A stretch of 64,000 bases of DNA from an uncultured Flavihumibacter sp. GTDB taxonomy: Bacteria; Bacteroidota; Bacteroidia; Chitinophagales; Chitinophagaceae. Location: positions 146,588 through 210,587 of the forward strand of contig CABHOY010000058.1 of the NCBI GenBank assembly GCA_902168105.1, in the 5' to 3' direction. The position numbers and the translations under genes are program-made. The stretch's first letter is position 1. Each line of letters begins with the position of its first letter. Below, one piece after another: positions 35,809-45,462 of this stretch. A model generated the notes under the pieces. The model saw only the letters and a list, made by a program, of their open reading frames with translations. It did not search any database and was not told where the DNA came from.

Positions 35809-37023
35809 TTATTGTGTAGCAAGTAATGTTCTGTGATGTGCCTCTCTGGCCCTGGTGAACAGCGTGAATATGATCGCCAGTACCAATGCCATTACGAGAT
35901 AGGCTTCAGCCAGTAAAGCCTGTGATTTGATAGTCAGCAAACTGCCGATACCATAACTGAAGATGGAAGTAAGTACGTACATAGAGCCTCCGGTAATACC
36001 GCTTGCGATACCTGCATTTTTGCTGAAACGGCCCAGGCAATAAGCAAACAGATTGTTGAATACAAAGCCGCTTACCATGTGGATCACGACGGTGAATGCC
36101 ATCAGGGTATACAAGTTAGAACCAAATCCGGAGGTGACCATCATTCCTATGATTGCCAGTGCCTGGAGCGTAAGCGCCGCCACTATCTTTTTGGTGAACG
36201 GCCGGTTGATCAGCGACTTGGAGATGATGCCCCCTATCATGATCGACAATCCCGACAGCAGGGAACAATAACCGGTAACTACGGCTGAATAATGAAACAC
36301 ATGCTCGATGATGAAGGGACTTGTCATACCGTGTACGATCACCATGCCGTAACACAGGGCCAGAATGACCAGCCCCAGGCTGAAGTCGGGTGTTTTGATC
36401 ATTGCCCCGTATACCTTCAGGATAGGTTCCATTTTAAATGGATGGAAGGTCTTTAACGACTCTCCTCCGTATTTTAACTCCAGTACCAGGAGGATAAGCG
36501 TAGCGATACCCAGGAAATAAAAGTTGGAAGACCATCCGAAGGCCGCCTGCAGATAACCTCCCAGGAAAGGCGCGGCAATTGGAGCCGTGGCCCAGATGAT
36601 AGAGAACAAACTGGTATAATGCTTCAGTTTCTCCCCGGAATAAATATCCATAAAGTAAGCCCGCTTTCCCACTACGATCAGCGACACACAGATACCCTGT
36701 ATGACACGCATGGCATAGATGACATTAATATTATGCGACATGGCAATGGAGAAACTGGCGAAGGTGAAAACGAGTAGCGCAGCTAGACCCAGACGGTAGC
36801 GACCGAAGCTGTCAAGCAAACTTCCTATGAACCATTGACTACTGCCAGAACTGATCATAAAGATCAGCAACGATAACTGTACTGCTGCGTTGCTCACGCC
36901 GAGGTCCGTAGCCATTGCCGGCAAGGACGGTATATAAATATCGGTCGCGAAACCCGACAAGGGGATTAGTGCAAATGCCAGAACGGTGCTAATACCGTGG
37001 TGGTTTTCCTTAATAAACTTCAT
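35809..37023 (-). CDS. Multidrug efflux MFS transporter, Bcr/CflA type
   Basis: A 404-residue inner-membrane protein with about 12 hydrophobic helices. The opening helix FALIPLSGFATDIYIPSLPA (about residues 17-36) with the Asp in TDIYIPS is typical of the drug:H+ antiporter Bcr/CflA subgroup, as is the second-loop motif (SLLDSFGRYRLG). VIQGICVSLIVVGKRAYFMD corresponds to the helix 4 motif. It should export small toxic compounds or antibiotics using proton motive force; the substrate is unknown. It faces a 0.8-kb gap upstream with no recognisable regulator. Confidence 0.88.
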   Translation of the reverse strand: MKFIKENHHGISTVLAFALIPLSGFATDIYIPSLPAMATDLGVSNAAVQLSLLIFMISSGSSQWFIGSLLDSFGRYRLGLAALLVFTFASFSIAMSHNINVIYAMRVIQGICVSLIVVGKRAYFMDIYSGEKLKHYTSLFSIIWATAPIAAPFLGGYLQAAFGWSSNFYFLGIATLILLVLELKYGGESLKTFHPFKMEPILKVYGAMIKTPDFSLGLVILALCYGMVIVHGMTSPFIIEHVFHYSAVVTGYCSLLSGLSIMIGGIISKSLINRPFTKKIVAALTLQALAIIGMMVTSGFGSNLYTLMAFTVVIHMVSGFVFNNLFAYCLGRFSKNAGIASGITGGSMYVLTSIFSYGIGSLLTIKSQALLAEAYLVMALVLAIIFTLFTRAREAHHRTLLATQ

Positions 37024-37844
37024 ACCTCTTAAAATTTTCCGTTAGTGTTCTTATAATTCTCTATGGCTATAGTTTGTTCCTTGTGGGGTGAATATATGTT
37101 AATGGCGTTTTTATGCCTGATCCAAAGCTGGTTAGAAGGGTTGCAACCTTCTCTCTATTTGACAATGCTATATTTTGCATCCCGAAACTGTTAATACTTA
37201 AGCCCTGGCCGGAACCAGGGCTCTGAAACTACAATCGTCAATCATAAAAAACACACTCTTATACTATCTCCAGGCTGCCGCGACTTTATATGGAGACAAA
37301 TGCCGCAGGCAGCAGCTATACCTTCTGTGCTCGCTTTCCGATAGACTGTACGGTCTTTTTATTTCCCCTAAAAAAAGACAGCCAATACCGTCTGTCCCCG
37401 ACATCTATCGAAAGATCGAATTTTATCGAACAAAAGTATACCATCTGGTATATTTTACCAAATAATATTTGAACAAGCGTTCAAGAATAAGAGGAAATCG
37501 TCTGTGGTTATGGGTTTAGCTTGTGCGGGTGTTTTAGAAAGTGGAGGGTCTCACGGGGCCGGTTTAGCGTGCGGGGGACCGATGATTACATTTTGGAGGC
37601 CTACACATGTACAAACCGATTGGACTCCACAACAAGGTTCCTGACCGAGCCGATAGCCGTTTGATCACGGCCGCCGTTTCTTCGAAATTTGCATATAATC
37701 CTACGATCTATACATCAAAAAGAGGTCTCTTCTTTCGCAACTTTGTACCGTCAGTCAGGTGTGAATGTCCTGATGAGAAATGACAGAAAATATATCATGA
37801 AACCGAACGTACCAGATCAGAGGAAATTTCAGACAGGCAGAAGA
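37024..37844. other. Intergenic gap without a recognisable gene
   Basis: The stretch contains a perfect 8-bp hairpin AGCCCTGG/CCAGGGCT (37201-37222) without a T-run, and otherwise no convincing gene, repeat or promoter. An open frame begins upstream of the next gene at 37689, but its first 52 residues have no protein-like character. The signal peptide at 37845 marks the more likely start. Confidence 0.5.
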
Positions 37845-38780
37845 ATGAAGACGATATTTACCGGCATCTTATTACTGGCGCTTATCCCTTTCGCCTCTTA
37901 CAGCCAGGACCCACATCTCCCTCCAGGCAATTTAGGACTTACTAATTTACAGGATGGTAACCCACCGTCGCCAGGATGGTACTATCTGCAGTATGTACAG
38001 ATAGATCAACCTGATAAGGAAAAAAACAGTCATGGAAAGACAATTGACGGCGCACTGCAAGTAAGCTCGCTGATCACATTACAGCAGGTGGTGTTCATCA
38101 GTAAAAAACGGTTCTTGGGAGGCAACCTCGGGTTTACCACAATTATGCCGCTGGTAAAATTGTCTACGAATGCAAGCGGTGGTTCTGCGCCTTCGATCAA
38201 CCCAAGTCCGCTTGGCGATCTCGTGACCGGACCACTGGTACAATGGTTCAACAGAAAGCTTTTCGGGATGGATTATTCCCATCGGCTTGAAGTTGATGTG
38301 ACGGTGCCGACAGGAGGCTATCACTCAACATATGATCTCAATCCAGGTTCCCGTGTCTGGCGCGTTTTTCCACATTATACATTTACGCTGTCGCCAGTTA
38401 AGAACCTCTCTTTCAGTATGCGGCACCATCTGAATTATTATTTCAAAGGTATCGGTACGGATGATCGTCCCGGTATTACCTATAACTTCAATTATTCAGC
38501 GGAATATGCTGTTACCAAATCAATTTTTGTTGAAGCAGCGGGATACTATCTCAATCAGCTGGAACAGGATGCGCACGATGGAGATCATAATTATTTCCAA
38601 CATAAGTATGGCATAACAGATACACGTGAAAGAGTTTTTGCTTATGGACCGGGTGTGGGTTTTGTATTCCCTTCAGGACTATTCCTCGAGATAAAAGCAA
38701 TGAAGGAAGCTGCTGTACAAAACCGGAGTGAAGGCTGGAGAGGAACGCTTGCATTGTCGTACAAACTGAATAAGAATTAA
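37845..38780 (+). CDS. Outer-membrane MetA-pathway-type protein
   Basis: A 311-residue exported protein. I chose the ATG at 37845 because it gives a clean signal peptide (MKTIFTGILLLALIPFASYSQ); in-frame starts further upstream would bury it. The mature part is rich in alternating beta strands (HRLEVDVTVPTGGYHSTYDL, LSFSMRHHLNYYFKGIGTDD, YGPGVGFVFPSGLFLEIKAM) and ends LALSYKLNKN. This resembles the family named after the phenol-degradation meta-pathway protein, predicted outer-membrane channels. Substrate unknown. A terminator follows 30 bp after the stop. Confidence 0.72.
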   Translation: MKTIFTGILLLALIPFASYSQDPHLPPGNLGLTNLQDGNPPSPGWYYLQYVQIDQPDKEKNSHGKTIDGALQVSSLITLQQVVFISKKRFLGGNLGFTTIMPLVKLSTNASGGSAPSINPSPLGDLVTGPLVQWFNRKLFGMDYSHRLEVDVTVPTGGYHSTYDLNPGSRVWRVFPHYTFTLSPVKNLSFSMRHHLNYYFKGIGTDDRPGITYNFNYSAEYAVTKSIFVEAAGYYLNQLEQDAHDGDHNYFQHKYGITDTRERVFAYGPGVGFVFPSGLFLEIKAMKEAAVQNRSEGWRGTLALSYKLNKN

Positions 38781-38809
38781 ACCAACCATTTCTTTATTTT
38801 GCTTATGGG

Positions 38810-38846
38810 AAGGCTGATTCAGTAAAATGGGTCAGCCTTATTTTTT
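38810..38846 (+). terminator. Terminator of the MetA-type gene
   Basis: Perfect 8-bp stem AAGGCTGA/TCAGCCTT encloses a 14-nt loop and is followed by ATTTTTTG. Confidence 0.8.
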
Positions 38847-38976
38847 GTAACAGTACAGGAGCATCTGCTCTTCTTCATTGTTGATAGAAAGTTAATGATC
38901 ATGTTTACCGCAATAGTTTCTAACATACGAAAGAAGTCTTATACTAAATATAACTCCCATGCGCGTGGAAGGAAAA

Positions 38977-39015
38977 TTCTTTAAGGCAGAAGATGTTATT
39001 TTCTGCCTTAAAGAA
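38977..39015 (-). terminator. Terminator of the receptor/exporter operon
   Basis: A perfect 15-bp inverted repeat TTCTTTAAGGCAGAA/TTCTGCCTTAAAGAA surrounds a 9-nt loop. On the minus strand it lies 74 bp after the stop of the last permease gene and is followed by TTTTCC, consistent with an intrinsic terminator. The remainder of the 308-bp gap is featureless. Confidence 0.7.
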
Positions 39016-39088
39016 AAGGGGATTGCTGTATCTATTTGCCTTTTTGATCTGTGTCTGAATGACTGACATATAGGCTATAACAAGGGTA

Positions 39089-40447
39089 CTATATCCGGTC
39101 ATACCGTAGAGATCTTCTAAAATTAACCGTACTCAGTATAACAAATAAGACACTTACCAGGATGAGCGGCATTAATACCGACAGCCAACTGATATTGTAT
39201 GTTTGAGAGAAGTTCTCCATTTTAAATTGCTGCCAATCCTCACCCGATACATCAGATCCTTCAAAGATCTTCGGGTAAAAATGCAACCTCATTTTCTCAT
39301 GAAACCTGGTAGTGCTGTCCAGAAAGCTCAACTGGTTACTTAACCCGGCGCGGGCGATGGCATTTAACATGTGTTGCGTATGCAATGTTGGAATAAAGCG
39401 GGCAATAAAAGCACTTGTTCTTTCCCTTTGCCAGAGTTTATCCTGCATTGCATTTGCCTGCACCTGAGACTCATCATCTCCCATTTGCTGCATAGCATAA
39501 TACCAGGGCCAGTTGAACTGCCCTTCTGGCAATGCGTATTTCCGGAACTGCGGGTAGTGCGCATAGAATTTATCCATGGTAGGTTGCTTATCCATATCCC
39601 ACTTTTCATGGTAGCCTTCACGTTGTGCTATTGCCGTAGCCATTGCTTCCGGAACGGGATATTTGTTGAGGATGTAATTATTTACTGCTCCGGGAAGGAT
39701 CACCGTCAGCATCATCCAGCTGCTTAAAAGAATGACCGCATTCGTGCTTGATCTCTTCTGCAGAGATATTACCCACAGGCAGATCGCGAACCAGCATAGC
39801 AGGTACAAAACAGCAATAGCGATCGTAGCCATAAAGCTGCTATCCATAGGAATAGACAGGATCACAGCGCCCAGGAACAGTAGCATTGCCAGTGTGGCGA
39901 AAACGGCTATTGCACGTATCAATAGTTTCCGGAGCAATAGTTTCAACGGGGAGTCGCCCTGGGTTGAAACCAGGGGCCAGGTACCACCTTCCTTTTCTTC
40001 GGACAGTAAGTTATAGCTGAAGCTGATGATGAGCAATGGGAACAGGTAAATGAGCACGAAGCTGAAATCAAGATTACCCGTCAGCAGATTGAACGGATTA
40101 AACAGATCAGTATCGTATTTCTGATTTTCCAGATTGCGGATATTGATACTCTGGATGGAGGAATTTATATCTCTCTGTCCTATTGACATACCATTAAGCG
40201 GATGTGTTTCATTAACGAGACTAAAGCGCAGGTGATACAACAGTAATCCCATTTCTTTATTGAAATATTGCACGTTCCGTTGGATATGTTCCTGCTGGAA
40301 ATGAGCGGTCTTTTCAATACTTTTTATCTGTTTGTCTATATGTTGCCGGCCGATGTAAATACTGATAATACCGGTAAATAGAACAACTGCAAGACCAATT
40401 ACCGCCACCTTCGAACGGATAAAACTTTTGAATAACAGCGTTAGCAT
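39089..40447 (-). CDS. ABC-2-type exporter permease with DUF3526, second subunit
   Basis: A 452-residue membrane protein with an N-terminal anchor helix (VAVIGLAVVLFTGIISIYIG, about 13-32). A large extracytoplasmic domain follows, and five or more helices cluster at about 150-270 and at the C-terminus (SVLMPLILVSVLFVILSTVN). LFPLLIISFSYNLLSEEKEGG (about residues 133-153) is the ABC-2 permease signature. DUF3526 permeases occur in pairs with one ATPase. It follows its paralogue by 3 bp and should form a heterodimeric exporter. The exported substrate is unknown. Confidence 0.82.
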   Translation of the reverse strand: MLTLLFKSFIRSKVAVIGLAVVLFTGIISIYIGRQHIDKQIKSIEKTAHFQQEHIQRNVQYFNKEMGLLLYHLRFSLVNETHPLNGMSIGQRDINSSIQSINIRNLENQKYDTDLFNPFNLLTGNLDFSFVLIYLFPLLIISFSYNLLSEEKEGGTWPLVSTQGDSPLKLLLRKLLIRAIAVFATLAMLLFLGAVILSIPMDSSFMATIAIAVLYLLCWFAICLWVISLQKRSSTNAVILLSSWMMLTVILPGAVNNYILNKYPVPEAMATAIAQREGYHEKWDMDKQPTMDKFYAHYPQFRKYALPEGQFNWPWYYAMQQMGDDESQVQANAMQDKLWQRERTSAFIARFIPTLHTQHMLNAIARAGLSNQLSFLDSTTRFHEKMRLHFYPKIFEGSDVSGEDWQQFKMENFSQTYNISWLSVLMPLILVSVLFVILSTVNFRRSLRYDRI

Positions 40448-40450
40448 ATA

Positions 40451-41899
40451 CTAAATGGCTTTTAATTTTTTAGATAAGATGGAGACTGTTATTATCAGCA
40501 ATAACATCCAGCATAGCAATGCAAACAGGGAAAGTGTTTCGCTGGTGATCATTCGCACCGGACTGTCCGCCTTGTAACTGAAATCGGGTAATGATTTCCA
40601 GTGTTCCCTGCTGATGCTGTAGGGTTTGTCGTTATCGCCCGGTTTCTTATTGCTGATCAGTTTTATCTGCAGATCATTCATGTGCTGCGCCAACTGATAA
40701 CGATAGCCTTCCGCCTGCTGCTGGAACCGGGTATAGGCATTAAAGCCTGTACCACTTATGGACATTGAAAGATTTCGCAGGGCCATGAGCGGATTTATAA
40801 AAGCTGATAGCCGTGATACATCATTCTGCTGCTGATATCTTTCCAACAGGGCGAAGAGGTGCTGATTATAAATAACAGCACTTATCCGCTCACCTTCCTT
40901 CATCTGGAAGCCACTATAATTGAAGGGTAACTGCTCCACCGAGGTGGCATTATATATTCGAAGGACCGAATCTTTCAGCGCTTTATAATAAGGATCGTCC
41001 GGATTGTGACTATCTCCCTTTTGAATCAGTTCTTTCTCAATAGCTGTTTCAAATTCGATCCTGGAAGGTGATGCATAAAGAAAACCGCCGACTGCCTGCA
41101 TCGTACGTGGCAGAATAATAGCCCACAGCAGCCATATGCTTATCGATGAAACCAGCGCCAGTTTTGCCGTTCTGCTGTATGCAGAGATGAGTACTGCAAC
41201 GATGCTGATAATGCCGAAATAGACGGCATAAAATAACATTATCCAGCAGATCAGCCACAGATCATCTGCCGTTAATTGTTGTTGCGGGATGCTTAACCCT
41301 GCTGCGAGCAAGAGCACTATGACCAACAATAGCAATGATAGTGCGATACCAAACAGTCCTATTATCTTACCTGTCAAGATCTCCTTCCATGACACGCCTT
41401 GTCCCAACAGGATCTTCAAAGTGCCATTCTCCCTGTCTGCCGCAACTGTATTAAACCCGATAAAGAAAATAACCAGGGGCACCAGTATCTGCAGTATCAT
41501 CGCCATGCTGATCTCACCGAAGCGGAGCATGCCGGTACTGAATCCTGCCTCCGAAAAGTTGACGCTATTCTGGCGGTGGGCTTCCAGGAAAACGGCATTG
41601 CCAACATAACTTTCCATGCCTGGGTCAAAAATGCTTAAGGGGCTTTTCGGACGGAAAACGATGTAACCATAGTGAGCCATGCGGTGAGGATGTTTATCGG
41701 GCATTTCTTCCCAATGCTCCCGAACCTCTTTTTGATATGATTGCCTGCTTTGGGTTTCCTGCAGATAAATTCCGGCACAGCTATAAGTTGCATAAACAAG
41801 CAGGATGGCGACGATACCCAGCAACATTACAATTGCCTTGTTTCTAAAGGTATTCGAAACTACCTGCCTGGCTAATAATAAAAGTACGTCTCTCCTCAT
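40451..41899 (-). CDS. ABC-2-type exporter permease with DUF3526, first subunit
   Basis: A 482-residue membrane protein with the same plan as its downstream neighbour. It has one N-terminal helix (AIVMLLGIVAILLVYATYSC), a large outer domain, then the segment LVIFFIGFNTVAADRENGTL leading into a cluster of helices, and a last helix near the C-terminus (SLFALLCWMLLLIITVSILS). The DRENGTLKILLGQGVSWKE motif corresponds to the ABC-2 coupling region. It lies 12 bp after the TonB receptor gene and belongs to the same transcript. Confidence 0.82.
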   Translation of the reverse strand: MRRDVLLLLARQVVSNTFRNKAIVMLLGIVAILLVYATYSCAGIYLQETQSRQSYQKEVREHWEEMPDKHPHRMAHYGYIVFRPKSPLSIFDPGMESYVGNAVFLEAHRQNSVNFSEAGFSTGMLRFGEISMAMILQILVPLVIFFIGFNTVAADRENGTLKILLGQGVSWKEILTGKIIGLFGIALSLLLLVIVLLLAAGLSIPQQQLTADDLWLICWIMLFYAVYFGIISIVAVLISAYSRTAKLALVSSISIWLLWAIILPRTMQAVGGFLYASPSRIEFETAIEKELIQKGDSHNPDDPYYKALKDSVLRIYNATSVEQLPFNYSGFQMKEGERISAVIYNQHLFALLERYQQQNDVSRLSAFINPLMALRNLSMSISGTGFNAYTRFQQQAEGYRYQLAQHMNDLQIKLISNKKPGDNDKPYSISREHWKSLPDFSYKADSPVRMITSETLSLFALLCWMLLLIITVSILSKKLKAI

Positions 41900-41911
41900 T
41901 GGTCAAACAGT

Positions 41912-44212
41912 TTAAAATTTATAGGTTCCTGTTAATGTTACATTCCGGGGCGCTCCGGGAAACAGCCGCAGATAATTCTGTGCACCGAGCCAGTAAGTTT
42001 TGTCCGTCACATTGTTGATGTTCAGTGCGAGTTGCATATTACTTTTACGGGGACTGTAATAGAAAGCGAGATCGAGCAGTGTATAAGCAGGTACTTTAAA
42101 TGCTCTCGTGAACCAGGGAACTTTATCTCCGCTGTATTGCAGGCCCAGGCCGATACCGAGGTCCTTCAGAAGGGAGCCTTCAGTAAAGTTGTAGCGGGTC
42201 CAGACATTGGCACTGTTGAAAGGAGTATTCTCTTTTCTTGTACCTTTCAGTTCCGGCTTGCTGTCTTCTATGATCTGCGCATCGATGTAGCTATATGCAG
42301 CATTTATCTGCCAGTTGGATAGGATAAATCCGGCGATCTCAATTTCAAAGCCTCTGCTTCTGTCGGCCCCTCTTGTGATCAATGAGTCAGGATAAGCCGG
42401 GATATTAGCATTCATTAACACATTCTTCTGATTGATCTCATAAACAGCGGCACTCACATTCAGGCGTCCTTCCCATAATGCGAACTTTGTACCCAGTTCT
42501 TTCAGATCGCTTCTGAGCGGTTTGAACAAAGCTGCAGATCTTGCGGTGTTGTAGAAGTTCCCTGTATTGGGCATCAGCGTTACGGTATTTGACTGCGGCT
42601 GGAAACCTTCGAGGTAAGTAGCGTATACATTTACTGCTTTGCTGACTGCGTAGGTGATGCCTATTCTCGGTAACCAGGCGTCGTTACTGAAGGACAGTTC
42701 GCGGGGCGAGTCATAATTCGTAACGTCCCGGAACCATTCACGACGCAGGCTTAGTAACAGCGTAAGTTGTTTCCATTGCAGCTGTTCCTGTACATAAACG
42801 GCGTTATCGGTAGTGAGTGCAGCGGGCAATGCGGTCCTTACATTCATCGTGTAATCGCCCGGACTGGTGATAGTATAAGATGGACCGTCCAGGTCAAAGT
42901 GTTTTACATTAGGCCTGGGCATTGTTATTCCACCGATCGTTATCAGCTGATAGGCGTCCGCATTTGCTTTAACATACGAATTAGCGACAGTACCATCCTT
43001 CAGTAAAAAGCCTCTCGCTGCATTCTGACCACCGCCTTTGAGTTTTCGCCAGCTATGCAGGTCGTAACCTACCAATAATTTATGGCTGATATTTCCGGTC
43101 TTAAAATCGAAATTAAGATAGCTGCTAACGTTATCGATGTTCCAGAACTGCTTGCGTTGTACATATTGCATAGCGGCCAGCGAGGTAACCGGGTTATTCG
43201 CAGTATCAACAGCGAAGCCGTTAGTGGTACGATGCTCCTGGAGATCTTCGGTCCAGGTTTGCTTCATGTAAGAAGTATTGAAGCTGATGTTATCTGTAAG
43301 CTTGTGGGAGAGATTTCCCATTACGATAAACTCTTTTGACTTAAAGAAATCATCCGGTGCAGCAAGGTTCAGACTAATCGGCGTACTATGTAAATCTGTA
43401 GCACCTGCCACAGCGCCAAAGATGGGCTGTCCCCTGTCGAGCTTTCCCGTTGTATTGCTGAAGATCATTTCGACATTTATGGCAGTTCTATCGCTGGGTA
43501 TATAGGAAAATGAAGGTGATACGAGCACTGACTTATTGCCGATAAGATCCCTGTAGCTGCCAGCCTCCTGGTAAGCGCCGTTTACCCTGTATAGTAGCGT
43601 TTTGCTTTGGTTCAGCGGTCCTGTGAAGTCAAGCGTTCCCCGTATCGTACTGAAGCTTCCTGTGCTGATGCTTATCTCACGCCTGTTTACAGGCAATGGC
43701 TTTTTCGTGACAAGGTTGATGCTTCCGCCGGGATCAATACTGGAGAAGGTAGCGCTGGCGGGGCCTTTAATGACTTCTACCCTTTCAATATTGGTTATCA
43801 GCGGTTGCAGGAAATAATACTGGCGCGTACGCATGCCATTAATGATCTGTCCTTCTTCATTCTGACTGATGCCCCGGATAGCGTACTGGTTATAATAGCT
43901 GGAAGGTATGACACCGCTGGCCATCTTCACCGCATCGGCCAGTTGAAAGGCTTGTTTGTCGGCGATCAGTTCTTTGGTGATCGTGGAGATAGCTTGTGGT
44001 ACATCTTTATTTAAAGTGGCTGTTTTTGTTGCGCTGAAAGAGTAATCGCTGTAATATTTGCTGGCTATCCTGCCGGTGATCTCCACCTGTTGCAGCTGGC
44101 TTGTGCGTTTAACAAGCCCGGTATCAGCAGTTACTTTTCCGCCGGGTTGTAACTGTGCCTGCGAGGTGATGCTGTAAAGGACAAGGTTTGTCCCTATCAA
44201 TAAATGCTTCAT
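41912..44212 (-). CDS. TonB-dependent siderophore-type receptor
   Basis: A 766-residue outer-membrane receptor with a signal peptide (ending ITSQAQ). The plug has siderophore-receptor hallmarks: TLNKDVPQAISTITKELIAD, then YAIRGISQNEEGQIINGMRT and VEVIKGPASATFSSIDPGGS. The barrel ends in a Phe (NVTLTGTYKF). The family (FhuA/FhuE-like) imports ferric siderophores, but here the gene sits between an ABC-exporter ATPase and its two permeases, and no importer for a siderophore is seen. The ligand may be a metal chelate other than ferric siderophore, for example a copper or zinc carrier. That is inference. Confidence 0.9.
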   Translation of the reverse strand: MKHLLIGTNLVLYSITSQAQLQPGGKVTADTGLVKRTSQLQQVEITGRIASKYYSDYSFSATKTATLNKDVPQAISTITKELIADKQAFQLADAVKMASGVIPSSYYNQYAIRGISQNEEGQIINGMRTRQYYFLQPLITNIERVEVIKGPASATFSSIDPGGSINLVTKKPLPVNRREISISTGSFSTIRGTLDFTGPLNQSKTLLYRVNGAYQEAGSYRDLIGNKSVLVSPSFSYIPSDRTAINVEMIFSNTTGKLDRGQPIFGAVAGATDLHSTPISLNLAAPDDFFKSKEFIVMGNLSHKLTDNISFNTSYMKQTWTEDLQEHRTTNGFAVDTANNPVTSLAAMQYVQRKQFWNIDNVSSYLNFDFKTGNISHKLLVGYDLHSWRKLKGGGQNAARGFLLKDGTVANSYVKANADAYQLITIGGITMPRPNVKHFDLDGPSYTITSPGDYTMNVRTALPAALTTDNAVYVQEQLQWKQLTLLLSLRREWFRDVTNYDSPRELSFSNDAWLPRIGITYAVSKAVNVYATYLEGFQPQSNTVTLMPNTGNFYNTARSAALFKPLRSDLKELGTKFALWEGRLNVSAAVYEINQKNVLMNANIPAYPDSLITRGADRSRGFEIEIAGFILSNWQINAAYSYIDAQIIEDSKPELKGTRKENTPFNSANVWTRYNFTEGSLLKDLGIGLGLQYSGDKVPWFTRAFKVPAYTLLDLAFYYSPRKSNMQLALNINNVTDKTYWLGAQNYLRLFPGAPRNVTLTGTYKF

Positions 44213-44243
44213 TTGAATTAGTGCTATAGGTTGGAATGGTGTC

Positions 44244-44945
44244 TTAAATTGTTTCCAGGTACAATTGCTGTAATTCGCTGGCGGTTATTTCGTTCGTATT
44301 TATTGTATGGATCAGGGAGCCTTGTTTCATGATGCCGATCCTTGTACCGACATTCACAGCATTGAAGATGTCGTGCGTAGCCATAAAGATGGCTTTTCCT
44401 TCTGCCGCGAATTCTTTGCATATCCGTGTGAACTCTGCCGTAGCTTTTGGATCGAGGCCGGATGTGGGTTCATCCATTAAGATAGCATCTGCATTTTTTG
44501 CGAGGGCGATGGCAATACCCACTTTCTGCCGCATGCCTTTAGAGTAGGTTGCTAGTCTGCCGGCATGTGCGGTTGTTTGCAAGCCTGCTTTGCTTAAGAA
44601 TGCGCTCAGCTCACTGGCGGAATATCTGCAACCAGCTAAACGGCTAAAGAAGTCCAGGTTTTCTATACCACTTAAGTTGCCGTACAGCTGTACGACTTCC
44701 GGGATATAGGCTACGAATTTCCTGGTGCCGGTATCGTTAGGTTTTACTTCGACACCATTGATAGTAGCTATTCCGCTTGTTGGATCCGTGAAGCCCAGGA
44801 ATAGGTTGATGGTGGTAGTTTTACCGGCGCCATTCTGGCCCAGCAGGCAAAAGATCTCTCCTTTGCTGACCGATAAATTAAGATCATTCAAAGCAATAGT
44901 ACCATTGTACTGCTTGCTAAGCTGTTCAGCTTTGAGCACAGTCAT
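44244..44945 (-). CDS. ABC transporter ATPase of the receptor/exporter operon
   Basis: A 233-residue ATPase with Walker A GQNGAGKTT (about residues 37-45), signature YSKGMRQKV (about 133-141) and Walker B AILMDEPTSGLDP (about 152-164). The H-loop is IFMATHDIF. Its arrangement (one ATPase, two ABC-2 permeases with DUF3526) marks an export system. It lies 31 bp before the TonB receptor gene. The upstream gap of 84 bp to the His/Cys-rich gene contains no visible terminator, so the two are probably co-transcribed. Confidence 0.92.
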   Translation of the reverse strand: MTVLKAEQLSKQYNGTIALNDLNLSVSKGEIFCLLGQNGAGKTTTINLFLGFTDPTSGIATINGVEVKPNDTGTRKFVAYIPEVVQLYGNLSGIENLDFFSRLAGCRYSASELSAFLSKAGLQTTAHAGRLATYSKGMRQKVGIAIALAKNADAILMDEPTSGLDPKATAEFTRICKEFAAEGKAIFMATHDIFNAVNVGTRIGIMKQGSLIHTINTNEITASELQQLYLETI

Positions 44946-45029
44946 ACGACAATAATTTTTAATTATTATGAAATCAGGATTGCCGGCGCGTAGTAACAGC
45001 GCCAGTTTACGATGTATGGGAGTAAATTA

Positions 45030-45350
45030 TCAGCATGTTACGGGAGGGCCGCGAAGACAGCGCTCAGATGGATGGGGTATGTTGTATGAAGCAACAACAT
45101 CAACAAGGATTTCAGTGACGGGCTGTGTAACCGCGAAGGAAAACTGTTCGGCTGCTACATCTGCATCTCTTGTTAATTGAAAGTCGCAAATGGCGCAATG
45201 ATGTGCGGCTGGTGTAACGGCGCTATAGGACTTGTGTTGTGGTAAAGAAGCCTCTGGATGTTGATGGAATAACTTTACACCTTGAATAACCAGCATGAGC
45301 GCCAGTAATACAAGTGCGGTTACTTTCCTGATATTTCTTAAGACAGACAC
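45030..45350 (-). CDS. Small membrane-anchored His/Cys-rich protein
   Basis: About 106 residues, with a hydrophobic anchor (VTALVLLALMLVIQGVKLF) followed by FHQHPEA, a spacer and AAHHCAICDFQLT, then a tail with RCLRGPPVTC. The His/Cys clustering suggests metal binding at the cell surface or in the periplasm. The longer frame, from an ATG at 45413, runs through the promoter and operator, so I place the start at the GTG at 45350, which would be nearly leaderless. An internal Met at 45296 would cut the anchor in half. It heads an operon with an ABC exporter and a TonB receptor. Substrate unknown. Confidence 0.6.
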   Translation of the reverse strand: MSVLRNIRKVTALVLLALMLVIQGVKLFHQHPEASLPQHKSYSAVTPAAHHCAICDFQLTRDADVAAEQFSFAVTQPVTEILVDVVASYNIPHPSERCLRGPPVTC

Positions 45351-45354
45351 CTGC

Positions 45355-45385
45355 CAAAGATAGTTGCATTTTCTATATAATGCAA
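45355..45385 (-). promoter_or_regulatory. Promoter with overlapping palindromic operator
   Basis: On the minus strand TTG (45383-45385) and TATCTTTG (45355-45362) are separated by exactly 20 nt, an excellent Bacteroidota promoter. Its spacer is occupied by a perfect dyad GTTGCATT-N8-AATGCAAC (45363-45386). A second, slightly imperfect dyad TGCAACA-A-TGTTGTA overlaps the upstream edge (about 45381-45395). The layout is that of a repressor site placed between the promoter boxes, as for a metal-responsive Fur/Zur- or MerR-type regulator. The regulator itself is not in this window. Confidence 0.7.
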
Positions 45386-45462
45386 CAATGTTGTAAATAA
45401 AATAGAGCGCCATCTGTCAGACAGACGACGCTCTTGTCAATTACAACACAAACACTAACGAT

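Noticed and set aside
41912..44212. Corrinoid function for the second TonB receptor
   Set aside because: No riboswitch or BtuG-like gene is present; the plug has siderophore-receptor features.
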